Assembly: GCA_003453695.1 (NCBI GenBank)
Contig: DMNK01000171.1
Location: 9,455 to 18,184 of the forward strand
Direction of reading: 5' to 3'
DNA: 8,730 bases
Source: Acidimicrobiaceae bacterium
GTDB taxonomy: Bacteria; Actinomycetota; Acidimicrobiia; Acidimicrobiales; UBA8190
Shown here: piece by piece, positions 1 to 5,557 of the stretch
Layout: each line of letters starts with the position of its first letter
Numbering within the stretch: position 1 is the first letter of the stretch
Position numbers and translations under genes: made by a program
Notes under the pieces: model-generated
Seen by the model: the letters and a program-made list of their open reading frames with translations, nothing else
Database searches by the model: none
Told to the model about the DNA's origin: nothing

Positions 1-440
1 GGGAGCACGACGCCGGTGACCGGCGGCGTGGAGGCCGGCGCTCCCGCCCGCGTCAGGGCGACGAGGCCGGGCTCGGCGCTGTCGACGACCTTCACGACGT
101 CGGGCCCGACGGTGATGGCCGCCGGCGACGAACGCGGTGAGGTGACCAGACTGGTGTCGGTGGCCCGTGCCGGCCCGCTGTGGTGACTCGTCAACGTGGT
201 GGCGGCGGCGGCAACGACTGCCGCTCCGAGCACGCCGACGGCCAGCGCGCCCCACCGGAAGCCGGAGTGGGTCTGTTGTGCAGCGGAGCCCGACCCCGAG
301 AGCGCGTGCAGCTCGGAAGGATGGCGCCACAACCGGTCCTCCGGGGGGAGCCAGCCGCGCGGCGGCCGGTCGGGACCCGGATCCCCGGGGCCGAGGTCCT
401 CGGGCAGTTCCCCGAAGTCGAACGGGCCGCCTTCCTCCAT
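1..440 (-). CDS. Membrane-anchored trypsin-like (HtrA/DegP-type) serine protease, N-terminal part only
   Basis: Reading leftwards from ATG at 440-438, the frame stays open for 146 codons to the window edge, so the catalytic part lies outside. Residues 1-60 are an acidic, Pro/Gly-rich cytoplasmic segment holding the stretch PPEDRLWRHPSEL (32-44), which I associate with actinobacterial membrane-anchored S1C proteases. Residues about 62-83 form one hydrophobic helix (WGALAVGVLGAAVVAAAA), which would place the rest outside the membrane. Residues 114-130 (DVVKVVDSAEPGLVALT) resemble the start of the trypsin-like fold, just before the usual GSGVV strand; here it reads TGVVL. No catalytic His, Asp or Ser is within the window, so the protease call is inferred from the N-terminal layout. 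A TAACCT hexamer 8 nt before the ATG suggests a leaderless transcript. The gene is divergent from mreB. It could instead be a catalytically dead relative. Confidence 0.68.
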   Translation of the reverse strand, partial: MEEGGPFDFGELPEDLGPGDPGPDRPPRGWLPPEDRLWRHPSELHALSGSGSAAQQTHSGFRWGALAVGVLGAAVVAAAATTLTSHHSGPARATDTSLVTSPRSSPAAITVGPDVVKVVDSAEPGLVALTRAGAPASTPPVTGVVL

Positions 441-448
441 CCCGGCCG

Positions 449-454
449 AGGTTA
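449..454 (-). promoter_or_regulatory. -10 hexamer TAACCT of the protease gene
   Basis: On the minus strand TAACCT fits the actinobacterial TANNNT -10 pattern. It is followed by exactly 8 nt and then the ATG at 440, so transcription would start at or beside the A of the start codon. No Shine-Dalgarno sequence precedes that ATG. A TTGGCA (472-467) lies upstream, but its 12-nt spacing is too short for a normal -35 element. Confidence 0.45.
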
Positions 455-510
455 CTGGGGGTTCTTTGCCAACGGACGTCGCCGCCGACGACCGCTTGCG
501 CTCGCCGCCC

Positions 511-516
511 TACGAT
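511..516 (+). promoter_or_regulatory. Possible -10 hexamer TACGAT of mreB
   Basis: TACGAT fits TANNNT and lies 22 nt before the GTG start. Transcription from about 523-525 would give a leader of about 15 nt that still contains the GGAGGA ribosome-binding site at 528-533. No convincing -35 element is seen 16-18 nt upstream. The intergenic stretch 441-538 thus seems to hold two divergent promoters. Confidence 0.35.
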
Positions 517-538
517 GTCCCGGTGCCGGAGGACCGAC

Positions 539-1543
539 GTGGCTAGGGACTTGGCGATCGACTTGGGTACCGCCAACACCCTCGTGTACGTCAAGGGCAA
601 GGGCATCGTGCTCAACGAGCCGACGGTGATCGCCCTCAACAGCCGCACGCAAGACGTGCTCGCCATGGGGAAAGACGCGTGGCAGATGATCGGCCGCACG
701 CCCGGCTACATCGTCGCCGTGCGCCCCTTGCGCCAGGGTGCCATCACCGACTTCGACATCACCGAGCGGATGATCAGGCTCCTGCTGCAACGCGCCGGCG
801 TCTCCCGCCTCAACCGCCCCCGCGTCCTCATCTGTGTCCCATCCGCCATCACCTCGGTGGAGCGCCGCGCCGTCAAGGAGGCGACGCAGCGCGCCGGGGC
901 CTCGGGCGCCTACCTCATCGAGCAGCCCATGGCCGCCGCCATCGGCGCCGGACTGGCCATCCACGAGCCGGTGGGCAACATGGTGATCGACGTGGGCGGT
1001 GGCACGTCCGAGACGGCGGTCATCTCTCTCGGCGGCGTGGTCGCCTCGCGCGCCATCCGGTGCGGCGGCTTCGACATCGACGCGGCCATCAGCACCTACG
1101 TACGGCGCGAGTACGGCGTGGCCATCGGCGAGCGCACAGCCGAGGAGATCAAGATGGCCATCGGCTCGGCGGCGCCGTACTCGGGAGAGGTGAAGGCCGA
1201 GGTGCGCGGGCGCGAGCTCATGACCGGCATGCCGAAGACCGTCGTGCTCTCGCCCTCAGAGCTGCGCAGCGCCATCGAGGATCAGGTCAACCTCATCATC
1301 GACGCCGCCGTGCAGTGCCTCGGCGAAGCGCCGCCCGAGCTGGCCCAGGACATCATGTTCCAGGGCGTGCACCTGGTGGGCGGGGGCGCCCTGCTGCGGG
1401 GCTTGGCCCGCCGCCTCGCCGACGAGACGGCGGTGCCCGTCCACATGGTGGACACGCCGCTCGAGTGCGTGGCCCAGGGCGCCGGCCGCTGTCTCGAGTC
1501 CTTCGACTCCCTGCAGCGGCTCTTCGTCACCGACGAGGTCTGA
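539..1543 (+). CDS. mreB: Rod-shape-determining actin homologue MreB
   Basis: The protein has 334 residues and forms ATP-dependent filaments under the membrane that position cell-wall synthesis. The GTG at 539 was chosen because GGAGGA (528-533) lies 5 nt upstream and the product then starts at the usual family point. The frame is open back to 167, but that part is the antisense of the protease gene. Actin-fold motifs are clear: phosphate-1 loop IDLGTANT (7-14), VLNEPTVIAL, IGRTPG, VPSAITSVERRAVKEA, phosphate-2 loop VIDVGGGTSE, and the adenosine-site loop LVGGGALLRGL near the C-terminus. Length matches the family (about 335-347). Unusually, the segment normally reading LIEEPMAAAIG is LIEQPMAAAIG, so Q129 replaces the Glu equivalent to E143 of E. 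coli MreB. The paralogue Mbl is an alternative name. mreC and mreD are not adjacent; the downstream neighbour is convergent, so the gene is probably monocistronic. Confidence 0.96.
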   Translation: MARDLAIDLGTANTLVYVKGKGIVLNEPTVIALNSRTQDVLAMGKDAWQMIGRTPGYIVAVRPLRQGAITDFDITERMIRLLLQRAGVSRLNRPRVLICVPSAITSVERRAVKEATQRAGASGAYLIEQPMAAAIGAGLAIHEPVGNMVIDVGGGTSETAVISLGGVVASRAIRCGGFDIDAAISTYVRREYGVAIGERTAEEIKMAIGSAAPYSGEVKAEVRGRELMTGMPKTVVLSPSELRSAIEDQVNLIIDAAVQCLGEAPPELAQDIMFQGVHLVGGGALLRGLARRLADETAVPVHMVDTPLECVAQGAGRCLESFDSLQRLFVTDEV

Positions 1544-1545
1544 GC

Positions 1546-1565
1546 CAGGCGCCGGCGGCCGCCTG
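1546..1565. terminator. Hairpin between convergent mreB and HEAT-repeat gene
   Basis: The arms CAGGCG (1546-1551) and CGCCTG (1560-1565) are perfect inverted repeats around an 8-nt GC-rich loop, all within the 26 bp between two facing stop codons. There is no T tract on either side. Such U-less hairpins are common at actinobacterial gene ends, so a bidirectional terminator is plausible but unproven. Confidence 0.4.
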
Positions 1566-1569
1566 CGAG

Positions 1570-2304
1570 TCAGGCGTCGCCCAGCAGCTCCTCGGCCGCC
1601 TGGCGCACCTGCCAGTCCCGGTCGCCAGCCGCCCGGCGCAGGCCCGCCTCGGCCTCGGCACCCTCGAAGGCGGCCAGCGCCACCGTGGCCCGGCGCCGCA
1701 CGGCGGGGCGGTCGTCCAAGGCGCCGAGGACCGCCGGCAGCCCGGCCGGATCCCCGATGGCGCCGAGGGCGGCCACGGCTGCCTCGCGGCACAGCGGGGT
1801 CGCCGTGCCGGCCAGCACCGCCAGCCGGGGCACCACCGTGCGGGCGGCGGCGCCGGCTTCCCCGAGCGCCCAGGCCGCCGCCTCGACCACAGCGGGCTCG
1901 GCGTCGTCCAGCGCCACAGCCAGGAGCTTCACCGTGTCGTCGTGCACGGCTGGCGGCGCAGCACCCTCGGCGCGCTGGCGGCCCGGCGCCCGGCCCGCCT
2001 CCTCGCAGGCTCGTCGCCGGACCCCCGGGTCGGCGTCGGCCAGCGCCCCCCGCAGGTGGCGGGCGTCCAACCCCCCGAGGCGCGCCAACGCCCCCATCGC
2101 GGCGGCCCGGACGGTGGGATCGGGGTCGGCCAGAAGCCTCTCCGCCTCGGACAACTCGCCCCGGTGGCCGGCGGCCACGGCACGGCGACGGCGGTCGGCG
2201 ACGTCGGCTGCGCCACGATCCATGGCAGGCTGGTCCGTCTCCGCCGCCGACGGGGCCCGGGCGCTCGGAACGCTCTCGGCCCCGGGATTCCCGGACCCCG
2301 ACAT
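1570..2304 (-). CDS. HEAT-repeat protein (PBS-lyase-like alpha solenoid)
   Basis: With the ATG at 2304 the product has 244 residues. After a low-complexity Ser/Pro/Ala N-terminus of about 45 residues, it consists of roughly six alpha-helical repeats of about 30 residues. Each carries the HEAT signature of a D-P/A-x-V-R-x-x-A-A helix turn: ADPDPTVRAAAMGALARLG, ADADPGVRRRACEEAG, DDAEPAVVEAAAWALGEAG, DDRPAVRRRATVALAAF, GDRDWQVRQAAEELLG. There is no signal peptide, membrane helix or catalytic motif, so a cytoplasmic protein-binding scaffold is the most one can say. The start is uncertain. Other candidates are ATG 2337, GTG 2313 (7 nt behind a TAGCGT hexamer at 2326-2321) and ATG 2223, just before the first repeat; none has a Shine-Dalgarno sequence. 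The gene is convergent with mreB and divergent from the PDZ-Lon gene, with which its 5' end may overlap. Confidence 0.8.
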   Translation of the reverse strand: MSGSGNPGAESVPSARAPSAAETDQPAMDRGAADVADRRRRAVAAGHRGELSEAERLLADPDPTVRAAAMGALARLGGLDARHLRGALADADPGVRRRACEEAGRAPGRQRAEGAAPPAVHDDTVKLLAVALDDAEPAVVEAAAWALGEAGAAARTVVPRLAVLAGTATPLCREAAVAALGAIGDPAGLPAVLGALDDRPAVRRRATVALAAFEGAEAEAGLRRAAGDRDWQVRQAAEELLGDA

Positions 2305-3484
2305 GTCCAGCACCAGGATCACGCTACCGCCGCCCATGGTGGGCAGCCCCCGGCGCCGCCGGCGCTGGCCCTATGTGCTCCTCGGCGTCGGCGTCGTGGT
2401 GGGGGCGGCCGTGTTGTACTGCGCGCTGGCCACCGCCCCCTACTACGAGCTGCTCCCGGGCCAGGCCCAGTCCGTGGCGGGGCTCATCACCGTGCCCAAC
2501 GGCTCGGCCCACCACGAGTCGGGGCGGTTGCTGCTCACCGACGTCGAGGTCGACACGATGAAGTACCTGCAGTTCGTGCCGGCCTGGTTCGACCCCAACG
2601 CCACCGTGGTGAGCGCCGGCGAGCTCACCGCCAACCTGCCCGCCAGCGAATTCGACGCACAAGGGACGGTGGACATGAGCGAGTCACAGCTCATCGCCTC
2701 GGCCGTCGCCCTCCGCCAGCTCGGCTACTCCGTCCCGGAGCACGACGTCGGCACCACCGTCTACGTGATCCAGCCGGGATCGCCGGCCTGGGACCAGCAC
2801 GCCCTGCAGGTGGGCGACGTGGTCACCGCCATCGACGGCGTGCCCACCCCGAACCCACAGGCGCTCGTCGCCGCCACCCGCACCCATCAACCCGGTGACA
2901 CCATCACCTTGCAGGTGGGCACCATCGACCACCCCACCCCCGGGCGCGCCGTGTCGCTCAAGCTGGGCTCGATGCGCACCACGGGCGGAAAGGTCGAGCC
3001 GCTCATCGGCATCGGCGACAAGTCGGCCCAGATCGCCTCCATGGGCACCCAGCCCGCCTACGAGTACCCGTTCGCCGTCCACATCAACAGCGACAACATC
3101 GGCGGCCCGTCGGCCGGGCTGGCGTTCACCCTGGGCGTCGTCAACTCGTTGACGGGCGGGCAGCTCACCGGCGGCCACATCGTCGCCGCCACGGGCACCA
3201 TCCATCCCGACGGGACCATCGGGGACGTGGGCGGGGTGGCCCAGAAGACGGTCGCCGTGCAGCGAGCGGGAGCGACGCTGTTCCTCGTCCCCAGTCAAGA
3301 GCTCGCTGTGGCGCAGTCCAAGGCCACGGGCAAGCTCAAGGTGATGGGGGTCTCGTCTCTGAGCCAGGCGTTGCAGGACCTGGCCCGCATCGGGGGTCAC
3401 CTGGGAGCGGCGGCCAACGGGCCTCCAGCAGGCGCCGGTGGTCACAGCGTGCCCTACGACTGGCAGGACTCGCCCTGGACGTGA
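2303..3484 (+). CDS. Membrane-anchored PDZ / Lon-type serine protease (YlbL/DdcP family)
   Basis: From ATG 2303 the product has 393 residues. Five arginines (17-21) precede one membrane helix (about 22-44), giving a cytoplasmic tail of about 20 residues and an external protease. A PDZ domain follows (about 145-215, with VYVIQPGSPAWDQHALQVGDVVTAIDG), then a Lon (S16) proteolytic domain. The catalytic dyad is Ser270 in IGGPSAGLAF and Lys315 in GGVAQKTVAVQRAGA; the spacing of 45 resembles that of Lon itself. There is no AAA+ ATPase, as expected for this family. In Bacillus subtilis the family member YlbL/DdcP degrades the division inhibitor YneA; a similar envelope or division role here is inference. 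ATG 2336 is an alternative start. Neither start has a clear ribosome-binding site, and ATG 2303 shares the palindrome ACATGT with an opposing candidate ATG of the HEAT gene. A C-terminal tail after about 370 is Gly/Ala-rich. Confidence 0.92.
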   Translation: MSSTRITLPPPMVGSPRRRRRWPYVLLGVGVVVGAAVLYCALATAPYYELLPGQAQSVAGLITVPNGSAHHESGRLLLTDVEVDTMKYLQFVPAWFDPNATVVSAGELTANLPASEFDAQGTVDMSESQLIASAVALRQLGYSVPEHDVGTTVYVIQPGSPAWDQHALQVGDVVTAIDGVPTPNPQALVAATRTHQPGDTITLQVGTIDHPTPGRAVSLKLGSMRTTGGKVEPLIGIGDKSAQIASMGTQPAYEYPFAVHINSDNIGGPSAGLAFTLGVVNSLTGGQLTGGHIVAATGTIHPDGTIGDVGGVAQKTVAVQRAGATLFLVPSQELAVAQSKATGKLKVMGVSSLSQALQDLARIGGHLGAAANGPPAGAGGHSVPYDWQDSPWT

Positions 3485-3495
3485 TTCGCCCTTCA

Positions 3496-3507
3496 CAGCG
3501 GCCGCTG
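3496..3507. promoter_or_regulatory. Perfect 12-bp palindrome CAGCGGCCGCTG, possible operator
   Basis: The palindrome lies in the 46-bp gap between the PDZ-Lon stop and the DivIVA-like start. It sits 9 nt upstream of the proposed -10 hexamer and overlaps the -35/spacer region, a common place for a repressor or activator site. With no loop it would make a poor terminator. The run is GC-only inside, so chance in GC-rich DNA cannot be excluded. Confidence 0.25.
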
Positions 3508-3516
3508 GTCAGGTCG

Positions 3517-3522
3517 TAGGCT
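3517..3522 (+). promoter_or_regulatory. -10 hexamer TAGGCT of the DivIVA/MuF-like gene
   Basis: TAGGCT fits TANNNT and is followed by exactly 8 nt and then ATG 3531, the arrangement of a leaderless promoter. The same hexamer at the same distance precedes the UPF0182 gene. TTCACA (3492-3497) could be a weak -35 element, but the spacing of 19 is long. Confidence 0.5.
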
Positions 3523-3530
3523 CTGGGCCC

Positions 3531-5546
3531 ATGCGAGACGAGAGAAGAATGGCCATCGCCTCCTCGTCGCGCCTCAGTGCCGACGAGGTGACCCGGCGTA
3601 CCTTCACCACCGCTCGCAAGGGGTTCACTCCTTCCGAGGTGCGCGCCTTCCTCGATCTCGTGGCCCGGGAGCTGGAGGCCGCGGGAGCGCGCGAGCGCGA
3701 GCTGCGCGACGCGTTGTCGGATGCCCAGCATCGGGCCGCCAATCCCGTGATGGACGAGGCGACCCTCACCACCGCCCTCGGCCAGGAGACGGCCAAGGTG
3801 CTGCGCTCCGCACACGACGCCGCCGGCGCGATCATGTCCAAGGCCGAGACGGACGCCGAGCGCATCCGGGAGGAGGCCTCCGGGCACGTCGAGCGCCTGC
3901 GCGCCGAGGCCGCCGGGGAGACCGAGCGACTCCGGGCGGAGGCCGCCAAGGACAGCGAGCAGCTGCGGTCCCAGGCCGAGTCGGCCGCCGACGAGGTCCG
4001 CTCGCAGGCCGAGTCGGCCGCACACGAGTTACGCACTCGTACCGAGCAAGGCGCCCACGAGCTGCGCACGCGCGCCGAGGAAGAGGCCACGGCGCGCCTC
4101 GAGTCGGCGAAGGCCGACGCAGACACCCTGCTCACCCAGGCCCGTGCCGAGTGCCGCAGCATGGTGCAAGAGGCGCAGGACATGCGGGCGCGGATCCTCT
4201 CGGACCTCACCCGCCGCCGGCGTGTGCTGCACAGCCAGATCGAGCAGTTGCGCGCCGGGCGTGACCGGCTGGCCGAGACCATCACCGGCGTCCGGCACAC
4301 CGTCGACGAGGTGACCGACGAGCTGTTCCGAGCCGAGGACGAAGCCCGTCTCGCCGCCGAGGAGGCCGGCCGCCATGCCGCCGCCCCGGACGACATCGAC
4401 GAGAGCCTCGGGATCGAAGCGGTCCTGCCGTCCCCGCCCGGCGCCGAGGCCGGGGCGGACGTCGAGCTCGAGCCGGCCGAGGAGGAGCGTCGGCAGCAGG
4501 CCGTGGACGAGCTGTTCGCCCGCCTGCGCGCCCAGCAGGAGACCGTCGAGGCGGCCACCCCCGAGCCGGGAACCGGCGGGCAGGAGACCCCCCGGCAGCA
4601 GGCCGGCCAGCAGGAGGCCAACGGGCAGGAGCCGGGCAGCCGGGAGGCGGCTCCTCCCGAGCCCGGCACCCCGGCGACCAGGGAGAAGGCGAGGGAGAAG
4701 AAGCCCCGGGCCAAGGAGCACGCCGCCGAGGGGGTCACCGTGCTCGGCCCGGTCCCGCCGCCCGACGCCCCCGGGACCTCCACCCTGCCCGGCGCCGGAG
4801 CCGGCGGCGCGGTGGCCGTGGCGGTGGCCGAAGGGCCGGAGACGGAGACGGAGACGGAAACGGCGACCCCCGCCACCGGCGCCGACGAGAAGGACGAGGC
4901 GCCCGATCCCTTGCTCGCCCGACGTGACGAGTTGCTCGGGCCCGCCGCCGCCGCCCTGGCCCGGCGCCTCAAGCGGGCGTTGGCTGACGACCAGAACGAC
5001 GTCCTCGACCGGCTGCGCGCCCTGGGCAGCTTCGGGCCCCAGGTCCTCGTCTCCGAGGACGAGGAGCGCTCCCGCTACCGCCAGGCTGCCGACGGCCAGC
5101 TCCTCGAGGCGGCCCGGGCCGGCGCCGTGTTCGGCGGTGGCTCGCCCGACGACGCGCCCTCGGTGGACGATCTGTCGGCCGAGTTGGCGACGAGCATCGT
5201 CGCACCGCTGCGCCGTCACCTTCTCGAGGCACCCGCTCCCCTCGAAGACGACGAAGCCGCCATGGTGGAGCACGTCGGCTCCGCCTATCGCGACTGGAAG
5301 GGCCAGCGTGTCGAGCGCGTGGCCCATGACCATGCCCACGCCGCCTTCTCGCGGGCGGCGCTGGCGGTCACGCCAGAGGGACGCCAGCTGCGCTGGCTGG
5401 TCGACGACGACGGCGGGAAGTGCCCGGATTGCGACGACAACGCGCTGGCCGGGGCACTGCCACGCGGGGAGGCGTTCCCGACCGGGCACGTGCACCCCCC
5501 TGCCCATCCGGGGTGCCGCTGCCTGCTGGTACCCGGGCAGGCATAG
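3531..5546 (+). CDS. DivIVA-domain coiled-coil protein with C-terminal phage MuF-like domain
   Basis: The product has 671 residues. Residues about 15-60 (LSADEVTRRTFTTARKGFTPSEVRAFLD) are a clear DivIVA N-terminal domain, the family that binds curved membrane at poles and septa. A coiled coil to about 280 follows, including nine 11-residue repeats (108-206), then the conserved-looking MVQEAQDMRARILSDLTRRR and IEQLRAGRDRL. Residues about 285-460 are a Pro/Glu/Gln/Thr-rich, probably disordered linker. The C-terminal 120 residues look unrelated to DivIVA: RVERVAHDHAHAAFSRAAL, then LRWLVDDDG, C631-x2-C634, and HPPAHPGCRC (H655, H659, C662, C664). This matches my memory of the phage Mu F / SPP1 gp7 minor head protein C-terminus. 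Family membership there is inferred. ATG 3531 was chosen for its leaderless promoter; ATG 3549, behind AGAGAAG, is the alternative (665 residues). The stop overlaps the next gene's promoter. The function is unknown; a polar or septal scaffold is a guess. Confidence 0.85.
   Translation: MRDERRMAIASSSRLSADEVTRRTFTTARKGFTPSEVRAFLDLVARELEAAGARERELRDALSDAQHRAANPVMDEATLTTALGQETAKVLRSAHDAAGAIMSKAETDAERIREEASGHVERLRAEAAGETERLRAEAAKDSEQLRSQAESAADEVRSQAESAAHELRTRTEQGAHELRTRAEEEATARLESAKADADTLLTQARAECRSMVQEAQDMRARILSDLTRRRRVLHSQIEQLRAGRDRLAETITGVRHTVDEVTDELFRAEDEARLAAEEAGRHAAAPDDIDESLGIEAVLPSPPGAEAGADVELEPAEEERRQQAVDELFARLRAQQETVEAATPEPGTGGQETPRQQAGQQEANGQEPGSREAAPPEPGTPATREKAREKKPRAKEHAAEGVTVLGPVPPPDAPGTSTLPGAGAGGAVAVAVAEGPETETETETATPATGADEKDEAPDPLLARRDELLGPAAAALARRLKRALADDQNDVLDRLRALGSFGPQVLVSEDEERSRYRQAADGQLLEAARAGAVFGGGSPDDAPSVDDLSAELATSIVAPLRRHLLEAPAPLEDDEAAMVEHVGSAYRDWKGQRVERVAHDHAHAAFSRAALAVTPEGRQLRWLVDDDGGKCPDCDDNALAGALPRGEAFPTGHVHPPAHPGCRCLLVPGQA
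3852..4148 (+). repeat. Nine in-frame 33-bp repeats encoding hendecads
   Basis: Nine contiguous 33-bp units inside the DivIVA/MuF-like gene each encode 11 residues: DAERIREEASG, HVERLRAEAAG, ETERLRAEAAK, DSEQLRSQAES, AADEVRSQAES, AAHELRTRTEQ, GAHELRTRAEE, EATARLESAKA and DADTLLTQARA. The pattern is roughly xxx-h-L-R-x-x-A-x-x. An 11-residue period predicts a nearly straight or slightly right-handed coiled coil, unlike the heptads of ordinary coiled coils. Units 2-3, 4-5 and 5-6 are most alike, which suggests growth by tandem duplication. Confidence 0.8.
4838..4861 (+). repeat. Hexanucleotide tract (GGAGAC)3 GGAAAC
   Basis: Four near-identical 6-bp units lie in frame in the linker of the DivIVA/MuF-like gene and encode alternating Glu-Thr (ETETETET). 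Gain or loss of a unit would change linker length by two residues without shifting the frame. Confidence 0.7.
5180..5540 (+). other. MuF-like C-terminal domain within the DivIVA-domain protein
   Basis: The boundaries are approximate (residues about 550-670). The segment has helical stretches with R-x-E...A-HDHAHAAF, then the strand-like LRWLVDDDG, C-P-D-C (631-634), a short insert with FPTGHVHPP, and H-P-G-C-R-C-L (659-665) right at the C-terminus. Phage Mu F / SPP1 gp7 proteins end with the same order: W, a D-rich turn, C-x2-C, then P-x-H-P-x-C-R-C. The two Cys pairs plus His655 and His659 could bind a metal. The assignment is from motif memory, without a profile search. Confidence 0.6.
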
Positions 5547-5549
5547 GCT
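5544..5549 (+). promoter_or_regulatory. -10 hexamer TAGGCT of the UPF0182 gene, overlapping a stop codon
   Basis: The first three bases are the TAG stop of the DivIVA/MuF-like gene. Exactly 8 nt follow before GTG 5558. It has the same hexamer and spacing as at 3517-3522. No -35 consensus is visible in the coding sequence upstream, and no Shine-Dalgarno sequence precedes the GTG. Confidence 0.5.
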
Positions 5550-5557
5550 CGCCCTTC

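Noticed and set aside
167..538. N-terminal extension of mreB back to ATG 167
   Set aside because: The extra 124 residues are Arg/Pro-rich, are antisense to the protease gene, and lie before a strong ribosome-binding site at the normal MreB start.
679..2898. 739-codon plus-strand open frame across mreB, the HEAT gene and the protease gene
   Set aside because: Its product is an Arg/His/Pro-rich sequence without any domain, as expected of a shifted frame in GC-rich DNA. It overlaps three genes with clear families.
3531..5546. Prophage remnant because of the MuF-like domain
   Set aside because: No portal, terminase, capsid, integrase or attachment site is nearby, and the domain is part of an intact protein between housekeeping genes.
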